Source: Dillenia suffruticosa (Eukaryota; Streptophyta; Magnoliopsida; Dilleniales; Dilleniaceae). Taken from it: a DNA stretch of 64,000 nt. The DNA lies in the NCBI GenBank assembly GCA_033439265.1, contig JAVTVX010000013.1, positions 23,518,000-23,581,999 of the forward strand. Reading direction: 5' to 3'. Shown piece after piece: positions 52,381-64,000 of the stretch. Made by a program: the position numbers and the translations under genes. Under the pieces are notes generated by a model. That model was given only the letters and a program-made list of their open reading frames with translations, did no database searches and had not been told where the DNA came from. How positions within the stretch are numbered: position 1 is the stretch's first letter; each line of letters begins with the position of its first letter.

Positions 52381-55300
52381 ATGGGGCAAGGAATTCTCCA
52401 ATGGAGTCCCTCCATCGCACTCCCAATCACCAACTTGCCCAAAACCCATAAACCCAAAACCTTAATCTCCTCAACCCTTAAAACAGACAACAACGAAAGA
52501 CTAACAGCAAGAGAGAGAAGGCAATTGAGAAACAAAATAAGGGCAGAAAAGACATACAATTGGAGAGAAGAAGTTGAGGAAAGACTAATTAAGAAATCCA
52601 AGAAGAAGTATACTTCATGGACTGAAGAACTCAATCTTGACAATCTTGCAGATTCAGGTCCTCAGTGGTGGGTCGTGCGGTGTTCGAGGGTTTTGGGTCA
52701 GGACATTGCTGAAAGGCTTGCCAAGTCTCTTGCTAGGATCTATCCCAACATTGATTTTAAGGTATTTTTTCCGTTTGAATTCTAGGTATGGGTTTAACAT
52801 GTTTAAATTAGTTCATCTTTGCATCTAATGTTGATGATTTTTTGTTCTACTTGGAAATGGGGTTTTTAATTTTGCTTCAATTATTAAGTATTTATTTGTT
52901 TTCGAACTTTTAGTTTCTGCAGCTTGTGAACTGAATCGTTGAAATTGTATAGGGTTCAGGTGATTCTAATGTATTCGTAATCGAAGGTCTAAATGGCAAC
53001 CTAAGACGGGGGAGAATTGGATTGCTTGAAACACATGGCTAACTTTTTAATTTTGAACGCGACCAATTAACAAAGAAAAACGATTTCCATTCAAAAAATA
53101 AATAATCAATGATAATGAACATGTGAAAAATAAGGGAGTAAGAGAACAGAGATACTAGCAATGTATAAAGGTCAGCACAACCTTTGCATGTGTCTTCGCC
53201 CTTGCTACACTTGCTAGTTTTCCAATCCTACAACACTCTTGTTCAATTGGTCTAGATAGAACTTTTGCAACTTTCTCGTACAATTACTCAAACAAGAGTG
53301 ATTCAACACTTGGGGATGGGGACGAATGGGTTGCCTGAAACAGATAGCTAACTTTTTAATTCTAAACACAGCCAATTACCAAAGAAAACGAATCCAAACC
53401 AAAAGAAAAATGAATAATCAATGCAATCAATTAATTAAGAATAATAATGAATATGAGGAAGGGGGTAAGAGAAGAGAGATACCAACAATTTACAAAGGGT
53501 CAGCACCAGCCTTGCCTATGTCTTTACCCCTGCAACACCTGCTAGTTTTCCATTCCACTAACAATCTTGTTCAATTGGTGTGGTTGAACCTTTGCAACTT
53601 TCATGTACAAAGTACTCATGCAAGAGTGATTCGGCACTCTTTCACGAGAATAGGAATGCAAAGAATTAGCAGTTCTCTTACGAGTGCAGATATGACAGGA
53701 TTATGCCTGAAAGAGTGGTTTGAATGACAAATCAAAGGGTTTGAATTTATTCTCAAGGAGGTAGGTGTGTAAATGAAAGTGCATTAAATAAATATTCAGT
53801 GAATATTTCTAGCAAAAAATGATTGAAATGTCTTCATTTATGGTTTTTAACAAAAAGCAACCGTTACACCACCTTTGGTAAAAATTTTAAAATATATGTG
53901 GGAATGTATTTGAATGTAGGTGGATGCATTTTTGAAAAATGCATATGATAAATTTGGTTGGCTGCATTTGGCAACAATTTAGCTCAATAATCTAAGGCCA
54001 TCTTAGATTAAAACATATGCAATGAAATGTAATTAATGTCATTTTAAAGGTCACAAGCCCTCTCAAGCATTCAGTACCTTGCTTAACTATGTAATATAAA
54101 AAAATTTACAAACGAATTCTTTAGATATGATCTTCAAGATCAGAAAGAAATATCTTAAACCTCTATGCCTCTTTTTAGTTCTTTTCATAGATGGATTTCC
54201 TCAGGCAGTTGCAGAAAGACATCAGTAGCATCTGGTCAATTTGTTTATTGTCATCAAAAGATGGTTGAGACATTTTGAAGCTAGCAACCAACAACCAAAA
54301 TTTTTGTTGGCAAAATAGGCGTGTGAGTTAGTTTTGCTTTCTTGGATTTTTGTTTGTTTTTACATGATCATATAATGTAGAATAGCCGGGTTTAGGGCGG
54401 AGAGTAAATTATGGGGGAGAGATAACTGTTGGATGGTACTTCTGGATAAAGTCAATCTGATTTAGTCTCTTAAATTTATGATTCAGGTGTACGTGCCGGC
54501 TGTGCAACTGAAGAGGAAATTAAAGAATGGCACCCTCTCAGTTAAAGCAAAGCCCCTTTTTCCAGGTTGCATATTCTTGAGATGTGTACTGAACAAGGAG
54601 TTGCATGACTTCATTAGGGAATGTGATGGAGTTGGGGGCTTTGTTGGATCTAGAGTTGGTAACACGTAAGAATATAATTTTTTTTTTACCCTGCTTCATA
54701 TGTATAAATTGGCTGCACAACTCTGCCTTGTCTTGTGTATGCATGTGCATGTGTGCATCTTGTCTTGTGTTTAGGTCGCGCATAATTAGAATAGCTAATC
54801 CAGTGGCCTATTGGGCTTTCCAAGCCATGCTTTAGTTTTCTCATTCAAGAGCTTGTTATTGGCCTCTTTTGATGCATGGTGCTTTGTATATCTGCAGCAA
54901 ACGACAGATTAATAGACCCAAGCCAGTTTCTGCCGATGACATGGAAGCCATATTCAAAAAAGCAAAAGAAGAACAAGAGAGAGCAGACCAGGCTTTTGAA
55001 AATGATGAACAAGGAGGAAACTCTCCGTCAGATCCACAAAATATATTAGTCTCTATTACTGAACCCATGACAAAGAGACGATCAAGAAAAAGTTCAGGAT
55101 CTTCTCTGGACAGTCAGTTGACCAGACGCAAAGATAAGCTACTTATCCCAGATTCATCCGTGCGTGTTGTGTCTGGACCTTTTGCAGATTTTTCTGGCAG
55201 CCTCAAGAAGCTGGATCATAAGGCTGGAAAGGTATATTTTTGGACTTCTATTGAAAAAATTGTTTTCTTTTTGCTCTTAATTTGGCTGATGGGTCAAGGG

Positions 55301-55584
55301 AGGGCTCCTGCAACAAGCCATCTTTGCTACTTCCCTTCTTGTTCACGCTTGGAAGTTCAGTGAGCTACATTCCATTACCAGGGAAGTAGGCAGAAGAGTG
55401 CTTGCTGTAGCCCTTCCCGGTATCATATGATAATCTTCAAATTGTGATTTTAAATTTGCAGCGATTTCAGTGTCTAACCATATATTGAAATGATTACTTG
55501 CAGGCAACTGTTGGATTTACTCTCTTTGGAAAAGAGACCTTAGTAGACCTAAATATTGGTGAAATTGTACTAGAGACAAAGTGA
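52381..55584 (+). CDS. PTAC13: Plastid NusG-like protein, pTAC13 type
   Basis: Associated in the family with the plastid transcriptionally active chromosome; the NusG fold suggests a role in plastid RNA polymerase elongation. Four exons, 52381-52761, 54487-54665, 54898-55231 and 55504-55584, join in phase and give 324 residues. Residues 1-40 (MGQGILQWSP onward) look like a plastid transit peptide. A basic helical region at 41-85 follows. The NusG N-terminal domain starts at about 95 with PQWWVVRCSRVLGQDIAERL and includes FPGCIFLRC. A charged linker at about 205-265 is followed by a KOW-type C-terminal domain (VRVVSGPFADFSGSLKKLD, VGFTLFGKETLVDL). I chose the ATG at 52381 for its good context and transit-like start; the in-frame ATG at 52294 would add 29 residues. 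Intron 1 (1.7 kb) contains a tandem repeat. Confidence 0.94.
53005..53660. repeat. Two-unit tandem duplication in pTAC13 intron 1
   Basis: Two direct units of about 305-340 bp, starting near 53009 and 53313, share 'ggctaactttttaatt', 'ccaattaacaaagaaa', 'gctagttttcca' and 'aagagtgattc'. They are diverged by many substitutions and small indels. Confidence 0.85.
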
Positions 55585-56564
55585 TGTAACCATATTATCA
55601 AACAATTGCTGTACCAAATTGTAAGTTCTTTCTGTCGTTTTTTTTTAAACAAATTCATTTATGTCTCATTATGTCTCATTAAATCTGCACTTCGTTCGCT
55701 TTACATATGGTTAAGTATATGATGGATCCAAGATTTGTATTTTGTTTGCCCCTCAATGTGAAATGTGATGCATTGGGGGGGGGGAGGGGGTTCCATAGTT
55801 ATAAAAACAATAGGTGGTCTATATGAAGAGGCAGCTGCTCAATGTTGGTCATTGACATTCTAAAAGAATGAGTCTCCTAATGAGGGACACCAAGAAAGAT
55901 CATCAATGGCAGATGTTCTTTCTTGGCTGGCTATCTATCTGAAAGATTGAGAGGAAATATCTAAGAAAGGAAGCCACAGCCCCCCCCCCCCCCCCAAAAA
56001 AAAACGTAAAATGGAATCCTTAAGTGTTTCTGGCACTAATTCTATTGAGGTTGCCCCCATAGTTATGCAAAACATTATCAGTTATGCTTTAAGTAGCATA
56101 GCTCTATGAAATGGCTATGCTACTTCAGGCTTATTGGATAACTCCAATTAAGTGGGTGGCAACTTTAAATACTAGTTTTCATGGAAACATGCGTATCTGT
56201 GAGAGAGGCTTTCTTAAATGTCCTAGTCCAACTGTTGAAGTGTTCCACTCGGTTTTGTCCTACCATTGTAGACAGCGTGTGACTATCACTTCTTCTCCTA
56301 GTCCCCAACACCTACTAATTTGTTAAAAATTTCATAATATTTCTTTTTTTTGAAAAAAAATTAAGTTCTTTCTCCAAACTATGACAATGTGGCTTTTATT
56401 TGTTTACATTTTTGACTTTATATATTGTGGGTTACCTTTAATCTTCCCGGTCTGAATGGGATAAGAAGTCTCTTTTATAAGATAAAATCCAAGGAAAATG
56501 ATTATAAGTTAGAATTTTCGACCTCTATATTATGTAAGAAAGGAATAGAAATGGTATCGATGGG

Positions 56565-56700
56565 ACTGATATCACAAATGAGCATTCTTCATTGGAAGAC
56601 CCGTCTTACGAAAAGGAGTCACTGCAGTGATCGGTCCGGATTAGTAGGGACGAAATCTCAGATACCGGATGATGTCTAAGACATAGTACCAAAAAAAAAA
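56565..56700 (+). mobile_element. SINE-like element, 3' part
   Basis: The family body 'gatcggtccggattagtagg' with 'gacgaaatctcagatacc' is followed by 'gtacc' and a poly-A tail. The tRNA-like head is degraded or truncated. Confidence 0.7.
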
Positions 56701-58505
56701 ATGTATGCTACACATGTTCTACCATCTTTATGCAATTATTGCTGAATATAACTTGAGCTATTTAATGTTTTTTGGATTTTCTCCTTTTGGTTGATCTTTT
56801 CTTGGCCTTTCCTGTTATGCTTCTTTTTTCTTATCTCAATTTTGTGCTTCTCTTCTCTTCTACTTCTTCTTATTGTGCTGGGCATAGTCCCCCATACCCA
56901 CCTCACCCTCCGTTCAAAAGTACAAGCTCTTTTAAAATTTTCTTATCTGCTCTGACAGAGAATTGATTTTGATAGATCATGAAATGCCAATTGCCCATAT
57001 GTTTTTTGAATCTTCACTATGTCTTCTCAGTCTCTAATCTTTTACTAGTTTTAACTTCTACTTTTTATCTGATTTGTCACATTTCCACTTGGCTTGCTGT
57101 TGGAGGTAAGATTGAGAGAGAGAGAACGAGAGAGAGAGAGAGAGAGAGAGAGAGCACCTGTAAAAGTTGAGATTTGAGAGAGCAAAGTGCTTGACCATGA
57201 GCCAAACATATACATATATAAAACCATATCACAAAGTGATTGCTTAAGGGACCACAAGCCAATTCCATAAAATATTCAGGTCTTGTGATTCTTTTTCTAA
57301 TATTGAGATGGTGGAATCTTTGCCCCTTTTTCTAAAATCTAAGCCAAAGAGAAAATTGCCTAATCCAACCCCTACTTTTTACTAATTTAGCGTTCAGTCC
57401 AAAAGATTGTACTTGTTATCCGCCCCTGCCCTTCCTTCTCGACTGAGTTCGGGGACTACTGTTTTTTAGGTCTTTTGGTTCTTCAAGGAGCCCGTGACTC
57501 CATGATCACGCACACACGGTCGATGTAGGAAGATTCATGGTCCACTGGGCTGCATCCCCAATGCCTCACCCCCCGCTCACCATACAAAGATTCTGTGTTG
57601 TGTCCGACTAATCTGCCAAGCCAACGAAACTTTAGTTCAAATAGTACCGATCTCTCTCCTTTTATAATAGGTTTGGATTCAAATTTTAATATAAAAAAAA
57701 AAAAAAAACTGATCTTCCAAAATTCTTTTTCAGAAAAGTTGGAGGGTGTTGGGGAGGGTGGGGTTTCCTTTTCTAACCCAAAAAAAAAAAAGGGAAGGGA
57801 GGAAGGAGGGGTAACTTGTTTTTTCTTGAATATTTATATTGTAATCGTATTGACGTGTCATTAAATTCTTTGTTTATTAAAAAATTTATAAGTTTATGAA
57901 ATTTTTATATTTTTCTAAAGACTTGTGAAACCCTTTTCTCTATTTTTTTAATATTTGTTCAATATCTTGTCTTGGTAGGGTAAGAAATGTGGTTTATTGG
58001 TATTTTCATGGAGTTGTTGTAATAAATTGACTTCAAAAATTGTAATTAGGATTTAAACTTAATATTGTAAATCGGAAAGAAACCCTTGTAGTAATGTTTT
58101 ATCACTGTTTAACTTTTTTATTTAAACTCCTTTATTCGTAAAGTAAGATATTCTCTATTTAATTATTAGAAAAATTCTTCAGTTAAATTAAAATTTACAT
58201 ATTTATTTAGTATAGATAATTATAAATTATTTAATAAGTTTATTGCTATATATTTACAAAATAATAATTAAATATGAAAATTATTGTTATTCATCTATCT
58301 CTTTTGTGTTGGTGGGCACAACGATCCACTGCTGTGGCGGTCAGTGGTGTACGTTAGGGTCTTCCTTGATCTCATGTCGGGATTTGACTCTCCTCGCATT
58401 ATCATGAAGAGAGAGTCGGAGAGAGAACGAAATGAATATATATTAAAGGAAAGTGGTGAGTGCTGATCGGCACTTTAAACATTGAATGGCGCAACACGTG
58501 AAGGC

Positions 58506-58523
58506 GGGGGGGGGGGGGGGGGG
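58506..58523. repeat. Poly-G run, 18 bp
   Basis: Uninterrupted G homopolymer, the longest of several G or C runs in the window. Confidence 0.95.
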
Positions 58524-60718
58524 TGGTTTTCTTCCAACGTTCGTCCATTAAAAGCCCTACCTAAACCCACTGGGACTGCCCTTGGGGGTACCACTCATTT
58601 ATTAGTTTCAGGAAAACTATGGTATTCTTGATGAGACCTTGTACACATGGATATGACTGATGGCACTTATAATTATTTTTTCTATTTATATTTTATTTGA
58701 ATTGGCTATATATCATACAATTGTGGGAGAAAGAATGTAGAATATATCTATAATCCACTTTCGAGGTAATTAAAATCCGAAGCATTTTCCATTTTTCTTT
58801 TGGATCCAAATCGACACGTCCAATGTTTAATCTTCTCCTATCCACCCAAAAAAAAAATAATAGTGCAAATAACTAGAGGATTTGTAAGAAAGAAGACATA
58901 ACCGAAGGTTCCATTAAACTGAGGGACCGTGGTCCAAGGGAAGGGATGGTCCGCATCTAAAATCCCAAGCTAAATACAAAAATTGGTCCCTGTCAAACCG
59001 TCGACTGTCGAGTTGCCCTAGCAAAAAAGTCCAGAAGCACGCGCACATTAGTTTTACCCTGACATGCTTTTGCTAAAGTAGGCACATTGCCCAACACTTC
59101 CCCGGTGCATTCCGTCGGCTACCATGCTTTCTCGACAGCTATGCTTTACCACCGAGTAAATTATTTTATGGGTGGAGTGTATTAATCTTCATTTACATGA
59201 AATAAATATAAATAATCTGTAATATATTCTAAAATAAAAAATTAGAGCTTGGCTGGAAATATATTCTAAAATATTTTCTCAAATGTTTTCCAACAATTAA
59301 TGTAATGAAATATTAAATTTAGCAAAACTATCCACATTTACCCTCTCTAGCTACCCATATTGGTGAATGTTGGAAGTAAACCATCAAAACCTTACTCCCT
59401 CGGTCCCCTTTTTAGTGTCTTAGCCATTGATATAAAAATTAATAAATATATTTGTAAAATTTGTTAAATTAAACTATCTTTTTTAGCGAATATTATGCGG
59501 TGGTTGAGGCCTAATATAATTAATTTTTATTAGAATTGGAAATTAGAAATTTCAGCATAAATATTCGTTGAGGAGGAATTTTAGGAAGGGGAAATGAAAA
59601 AGGAGAAGTGGAGGGGGTCTCCTCGAAAGCCAAAAGGCAAGGGAGTATTTAAGAATTCGCGAGCTCCTAGAAACACAGCTGTCGAAAATTGATTGTAGTA
59701 CCAAAAAACACTAAAAAGCAGAAGCACACATAAGCCCTTTTTCCTCCCTCCCCCCCCCCCCCCCCTTCCTTTTTTGGTTTCTTTTTTTGCTTCGTTCGGA
59801 ATCTATCCCTTTTAGCTCCTCCATTAACCATGTTCTGTTCTCAATAACCTTTGCCCCCATGCACTTATGTTTTTTGTATTTGCAGTTACATCCCTGCCAG
59901 TTGCACATACGAGCCATTAACCAGGACATACACAAATATCATTGGGCCGTAAAATTAGTTGGTTTGGTATATCTTTGAGTTGGCATGTGGTTTGCTTTGC
60001 CACGTTGCATAAGACACTTTCAAAGAACATACCATTAGTTCCTATCTAAGTTCCCTTCCAAGAATAATATGCCCTAACAAGGAGAAAGGTCTTCATTGCT
60101 CATAGGCCACTGCAGATCGGGGGTAAAATTAAAAATATATTAAAAAAGGGATATAATTTTAGTATAATAAATTTTTCTTAGAATTTTAAGTGATAACTTT
60201 GCATTTATCCTATCATTTAAAATAAAATAAAATGTTCAGAATAAATTTAAATAATTTATTTCATCAAACTTGCTCGAAAGTGTGTTCAGAAGCAAAGATT
60301 GAAAAAATGGATCCTTCCGAAATTTGTCAAATCTAAGTTAAATCAACAAGTACATTCGTCAAATCAATCAAGGAAAACGCCCACCCGCCCTTTCCATGAC
60401 ATGTTAGAAGGAAAAAGTGGGGCAATAAGAAAGAAATTCAAGCCATGCCGAAAGAAAAATAAAATTCTCTGAAATTGAGGGACATCAATTGGAAATAAGA
60501 AAAACGCAAGGACATGATAACAGGAATCCCTGTGTTTTTATATTCCCTCAGTCAACAATCACTCAATCGTCCGGAAGTGTTTCACCAGAAAACGAGTAAA
60601 CCTATTTAATTCTAATTGACCCACTAACCTCTCTCTCTACGGTTGTTCTTCTTCAACCAAACCCTAAAAAAAGGCAGGGGGGGGGGAGTTTGCCGAAGAG
60701 TTACCTCTTTTCTTAGCT

Positions 60719-61798
60719 ATGGAAAAACATTCTATTTTCAGGTATTTCACTGCACTTTGTTTTGTTCTTCTTTCCTTTGAACCCTTATCTGCAGACCCAT
60801 TAGCTTCTTTCTCCCATAACAAATTTGATCCAAGTTCAGATTTTGGGTCTGAACTTACTCTGTTTGGTGATGCTGTGGTTATCAGTGGTGGGTCTGGAAT
60901 AGAACTTAGTAATTCCTCTGTTTCAAGTGCTGGAAGTGTTATGTATGCAAAACCCATCAAATTTCTCGAGGGCAATGCAAGCGAAACAGTTTCATTTTCG
61001 ACGTATTTCTCGTTCTCTCTCTCGCCCGGTAATGGTGATGGTATGGCTTTTGTTCTGGTTCCTGTTGATTTCCCTTTAGGTAAGTTCGATGGTAGTAGGT
61101 TTGGGCTGAATCCTGGATTGAATGAGCGCAAATTTAAGGTTTTTGCTGTTGAATTCGACACTTTTAAGAATGTTGAGGTTGGGGATTTGAATGGGAATCA
61201 TGTTGGGATTGATGTTGATAGTGTTGTGTCAAAGAAAACTAGCAACGTGTCTGATATAAATTTGGTGTTGAATAGTGGGCAGATATTGCATTCTTGGATC
61301 GATTACGATGCGAGTTCAAAGCGATTAGAAGTTAGGTTAAGTAAATTGGCTGATTCTAGGCAGATTGATCCGTTGCTTGTGTATTATCCTATTGATTTTG
61401 GGAAAATGTGGAACAATGATCAAGTGTATGTGGGGTTGAGCTCTTCTAGTGGAAATTCAACTCAGACAAGCATTGTTTACTCGTGGAGCTTTAGGCTTTG
61501 GAGAGTTCCAACTTGGATGCATTCGGAGCCCTTGGATCCTAATGCCTTCTCCAAAAAGACTAATTCTCCTTTGGTCATAGGGCACAAGAGAAGTGCTTGT
61601 GTATTAAGAGTGCTTGCTGCTTTGGTTTTTGGTACTGGGTGTGGAGCATTAGGGGCATTGATTGTGCTGATTTTGTGGACGATGCTTGGGAATAGGCGAC
61701 CCGTGGTACCTGAGAATATTGCTGTGCATCCGGTAAAATTTGACTACGAAAATATTAAAGCAGATGTTGTTAAGCCCATCCATGATGGGAAGAAGTAA
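60719..61798 (+). CDS. Membrane-anchored L-type lectin-domain protein without kinase
   Basis: A single-exon gene of 359 residues. Residues 1-25 form a signal peptide ending near LSA. Residues about 27-275 form a legume-type (concanavalin A-like) lectin domain. The metal-loop pattern EFDTFKN, then a spaced D and NHVGIDVDS at about 137-165 is preserved, and SWIDYD and VYVGLSSSSG mark the back strands. One transmembrane segment lies at about 298-323, followed by a basic GNRRPVV stop-transfer and a 36-residue cytoplasmic tail. It resembles the ectodomain plus membrane span of lectin receptor kinases, but the kinase is absent and the stop codon is clean, so it could be a co-receptor or ligand-binding partner (inference). 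From memory, similar kinase-less genes exist in Arabidopsis at At3g09190 and At5g01090, each within the syntenic region described here. Confidence 0.93.
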   Translation: MEKHSIFRYFTALCFVLLSFEPLSADPLASFSHNKFDPSSDFGSELTLFGDAVVISGGSGIELSNSSVSSAGSVMYAKPIKFLEGNASETVSFSTYFSFSLSPGNGDGMAFVLVPVDFPLGKFDGSRFGLNPGLNERKFKVFAVEFDTFKNVEVGDLNGNHVGIDVDSVVSKKTSNVSDINLVLNSGQILHSWIDYDASSKRLEVRLSKLADSRQIDPLLVYYPIDFGKMWNNDQVYVGLSSSSGNSTQTSIVYSWSFRLWRVPTWMHSEPLDPNAFSKKTNSPLVIGHKRSACVLRVLAALVFGTGCGALGALIVLILWTMLGNRRPVVPENIAVHPVKFDYENIKADVVKPIHDGKK

Positions 61799-64000
61799 GA
61801 TGCTTAATGTTTTATTATGTTGTGTCTCTTGTGTTGTATATTCATGGCATGTTCTTTTTGTACTCTATTTTCTAGGTTTGTTGCTTGGTTGTCATTTGAG
61901 GATCAATCCTCAAATGTAGCTGCAATTTGAGGATAAATCCTCAGAGAGTAGGGTTTTGTTTTATGTTGTCCAATGTTTAGAGTATTGTGATACAGCTTTG
62001 AGTTTGGGAGAATTGATATTGTACCTCCAAGCCTTTTCCATGATCATTACACGGAGCTAGTCACCGCCGTACTGTTTGTACAGCTTAAAAAATATCCTGT
62101 TAGGGATGGAGGTATTTTCGGTTATTAGGGTTTCTAAAATGTGCTTACCTTATCTGTACTAACTTTAAAAATGAGAAGTTGGAACTTTCTTATTGTCAAT
62201 GCTGGGTAAGGGAATGTTATCCTGAGGAATGAGACTTGTTTTTAATGATTCTTCATTTGTGTTGTTTTCTTGTTTGACACCATAAATCAAGCTTTGACAA
62301 GAACACCACCTGTAGGCTATTGTTCTTCGCTAAATGAAGTACCATTATTGTGCTCTCTTTGATCTCGGTATGGAACTAGTGCTGGCCCCTACAGTCTCTT
62401 GCTCTCAATTCATGTTTTGTTTATAAACAGATTTGGTGCGTGTTGAGTGTCATCATAAAAAAATTGGCAAGAGTGTTGTGGTGTTTCTGGTATCCTGCGG
62501 TAACTATAGTCTCTTAAGAACAGGTCTCCGCGGGTGAATAAGGTGGAATGGAGGTGGAGAAGGGCTCCATCCTGGCTGTTGGGGCTTATACTAGAATGAT
62601 GTCTCTAGAGTAGTAGAATAGGAGAACACAAGTAGGAAAGCTCAAAAAAAAAAAAAAAAAGAAAGAAATTCTAGTCATTTTCTTGTCAAATTTAAGCAAA
62701 ATATAATATTTTAACCTAAACTTTCTTATAATTAAAAAATACATTAATCTAAATTAAAAACAAATCTAATTAAACTTATTACCATAAAATCTTGATAAAA
62801 TAGAAAATTTGTTTATTAAAAAAAGCAAAAATTTTGGGGTTGTCAACAAATGCTTGATGAAAAAAGTAGTCCCTGTGTGCGCACTTTGAGAAAATTACGT
62901 AAAACAATTATAAAAACATTTGTTTCTTTTCCTAAGAGGAACTTTCGAGAGCAAAGCCTTTGGCTTGGTGGAGTATTTCTACTCGGAATGTTAAACTTCA
63001 CCTTGGTTCTCAAATTAACCTTACAATTGGGAATTTTGAGAATTGTAATTTTTTGTGTATAACAAATTTGGATGTCTGGTTTATTTTAGTGTATTAGTTT
63101 AGAATTGATTATTGTATTTATAGATTTTTTTTAACTATTTCCACGTTATATACAACCAATATTGTCCAATTTCTTATGATTAAGAAAATACTATGCTATT
63201 TTTTTATATATAGTTTTCTCTAAGTATGCGTACAAATACCAAAAAAAAAAAAAAAATTCATTTTTTGTCAATCTCATATTTTCTTTTTTTTTTTTTCCTT
63301 TAATAAATAAACTCGTTTCCTAATTTATTGAAATTTTATTATAAAAAGTTAATTAAATTTGTTTCTAATTTCGATTAGGGTATTTTTTTAATCATAAGAA
63401 TTTTAGGCCAGTATAAAATTTTAGAAAAATATCATTTAAGGTTGACAAGAAAATAATGAAGGAAAGAGAGAAAACGAGACACCGAAAAGGGTGATCCTTG
63501 AGATATGCCCTTGGTGCTCCCCTAGGAGCAGCTTGTGCTGGTTTAGGTTTCAAGCATTTCAACAATATGCCTTTAGGCAAATTTGGAGGCAGCTGCGGAG
63601 TACTTTTGGCCTCATCCATTATTTGGCTTTTGTTATGAGCGTTTGGGTAGTATTACAAAACAAAGGACCACAGTATTATGCAGTATAATTCTTTTTTCTT
63701 TTTTTTTGGTTCACAATGAGATTCAAATCCACCCTATTACAAGAAAATAGTTTCTCATGATAGGCAAAGAAAGCAGTTTCTCATTATTATGCCAGTATAA
63801 TTCAAACCAGTTTGAATAGGCAAAGAAAGCAGATTCCTGGCGCACAAGAAGAAAACTACAAGAAAAATCCACTACCAACCGGTAGTAGATAGGAAGGAGC
63901 TCATAAGGAAAACCATCCCGGAAAATTGGAGATTTTTTTGGATTTAATTATATGAACTCGAAATGCTCACCCAGAAAGCTAGTATTGGATTGTTTCGAAG
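61799..64000. other. Lectin 3' flank and unrecognised sequence
   Basis: The first 400 bp probably hold the lectin 3' UTR. The rest is AT-rich. A minus-strand frame at 63619-63392 starts with a Pro/Lys-rich stretch (LPPNLPKGILLKCLKPKP) whose composition differs from the surroundings, but I recognise no family and its C-terminal half looks like random hydrophobic sequence. Confidence 0.5.

Larger units (their letters stand above)
55585..60718. other. Long spacer between pTAC13 and the lectin gene
   Basis: No gene is supported. It contains a C14 run (55981-55994), a SINE-like element at 56565-56700, a (GA)n run near 57110-57155, a G18 run (58506-58523) and a C16 run (59751-59766). Short open frames here are low-complexity or lack conserved motifs. 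Confidence 0.65.

Noticed and set aside
60664..61161. 165-residue open frame antisense to the lectin gene
   Set aside because: It is a shadow of the sense lectin frame; the sense product has a full domain order and the antisense product has no recognisable family.
63392..63619. Pro/Lys-rich frame near the right edge as a gene
   Set aside because: Only about 40 residues look non-random, no family is recognised, and no splice-supported extension is visible within the window.

Overview
The window is nuclear DNA of a plant, most likely a core eudicot. The evidence is GT-AG spliced genes for a laccase family, a chloroplast fructose-bisphosphatase, a plastid NusG-like protein, a BSK kinase and an R2R3-MYB, AT-rich spacers, and abundant SINE-like elements and microsatellites. 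I do not assign a species. I joined exons by hand using splice sites, reading phase and family conservation; every coding model below closes in frame unless stated otherwise.

Layout, left to right: the 3' half of a brassinosteroid-signaling kinase (BSK) gene (+, 2.1-3.9 kb); a RING-CH E3 ligase with a C-terminal membrane anchor (-, 5.4-8.1 kb); AT-rich spacer; a decayed R2R3-MYB gene (-, 13.6-16.7 kb); two tandem laccase genes (+, 21.6-25.2 and 32.1-35.9 kb); a retroposon/hAT-rich spacer; a PAR1-family gene with no visible last exon (-, 40.0-40.5 kb); an intact chloroplast FBPase (+, 44.0-45.7 kb) followed by a broken FBPase copy (+, 46.6-48.2 kb); a LisH-domain gene (-, 48.5-51.3 kb) arranged head to head with a pTAC13-like plastid NusG gene (+, 52.4-55.6 kb); and a membrane-anchored L-type lectin without a kinase (+, 60.7-61.8 kb).

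The genes do not form one pathway. What links them is old gene order. From memory, the same families lie together in at least three Arabidopsis regions: At3g09190-At3g09240 (lectin, pTAC13, LAC7, MYB1, BSK9), At3g54030-At3g54050 (BSK6, PAR1, FBPase) and At5g01040-At5g01090 (LAC8, LAC9, BSK10, RING-CH, lectin). This window carries nearly all of them in one stretch, as expected of an ancestral block that was partitioned after genome duplications in Arabidopsis.

The most dynamic part is 15-36 kb. A unit of about 10.3 kb, from inside the MYB intron to just past the first laccase, was duplicated in tandem. This gave the second laccase and a stray piece of MYB intron at 25.4-26.1 kb. The second copy later lost its MYB 5' part (the space now holds an RNase H remnant) and differs by about 2 kb of repeated AT-rich sequence. 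Smaller findings include a 631-bp retroposon with 17-bp target-site repeats, a 17-bp insertion scar between 15-bp repeats, a dispersed SINE-like family, paired palindromes at 42.1 kb and long poly-G/C runs. I found no novel defence or mobile system beyond these.
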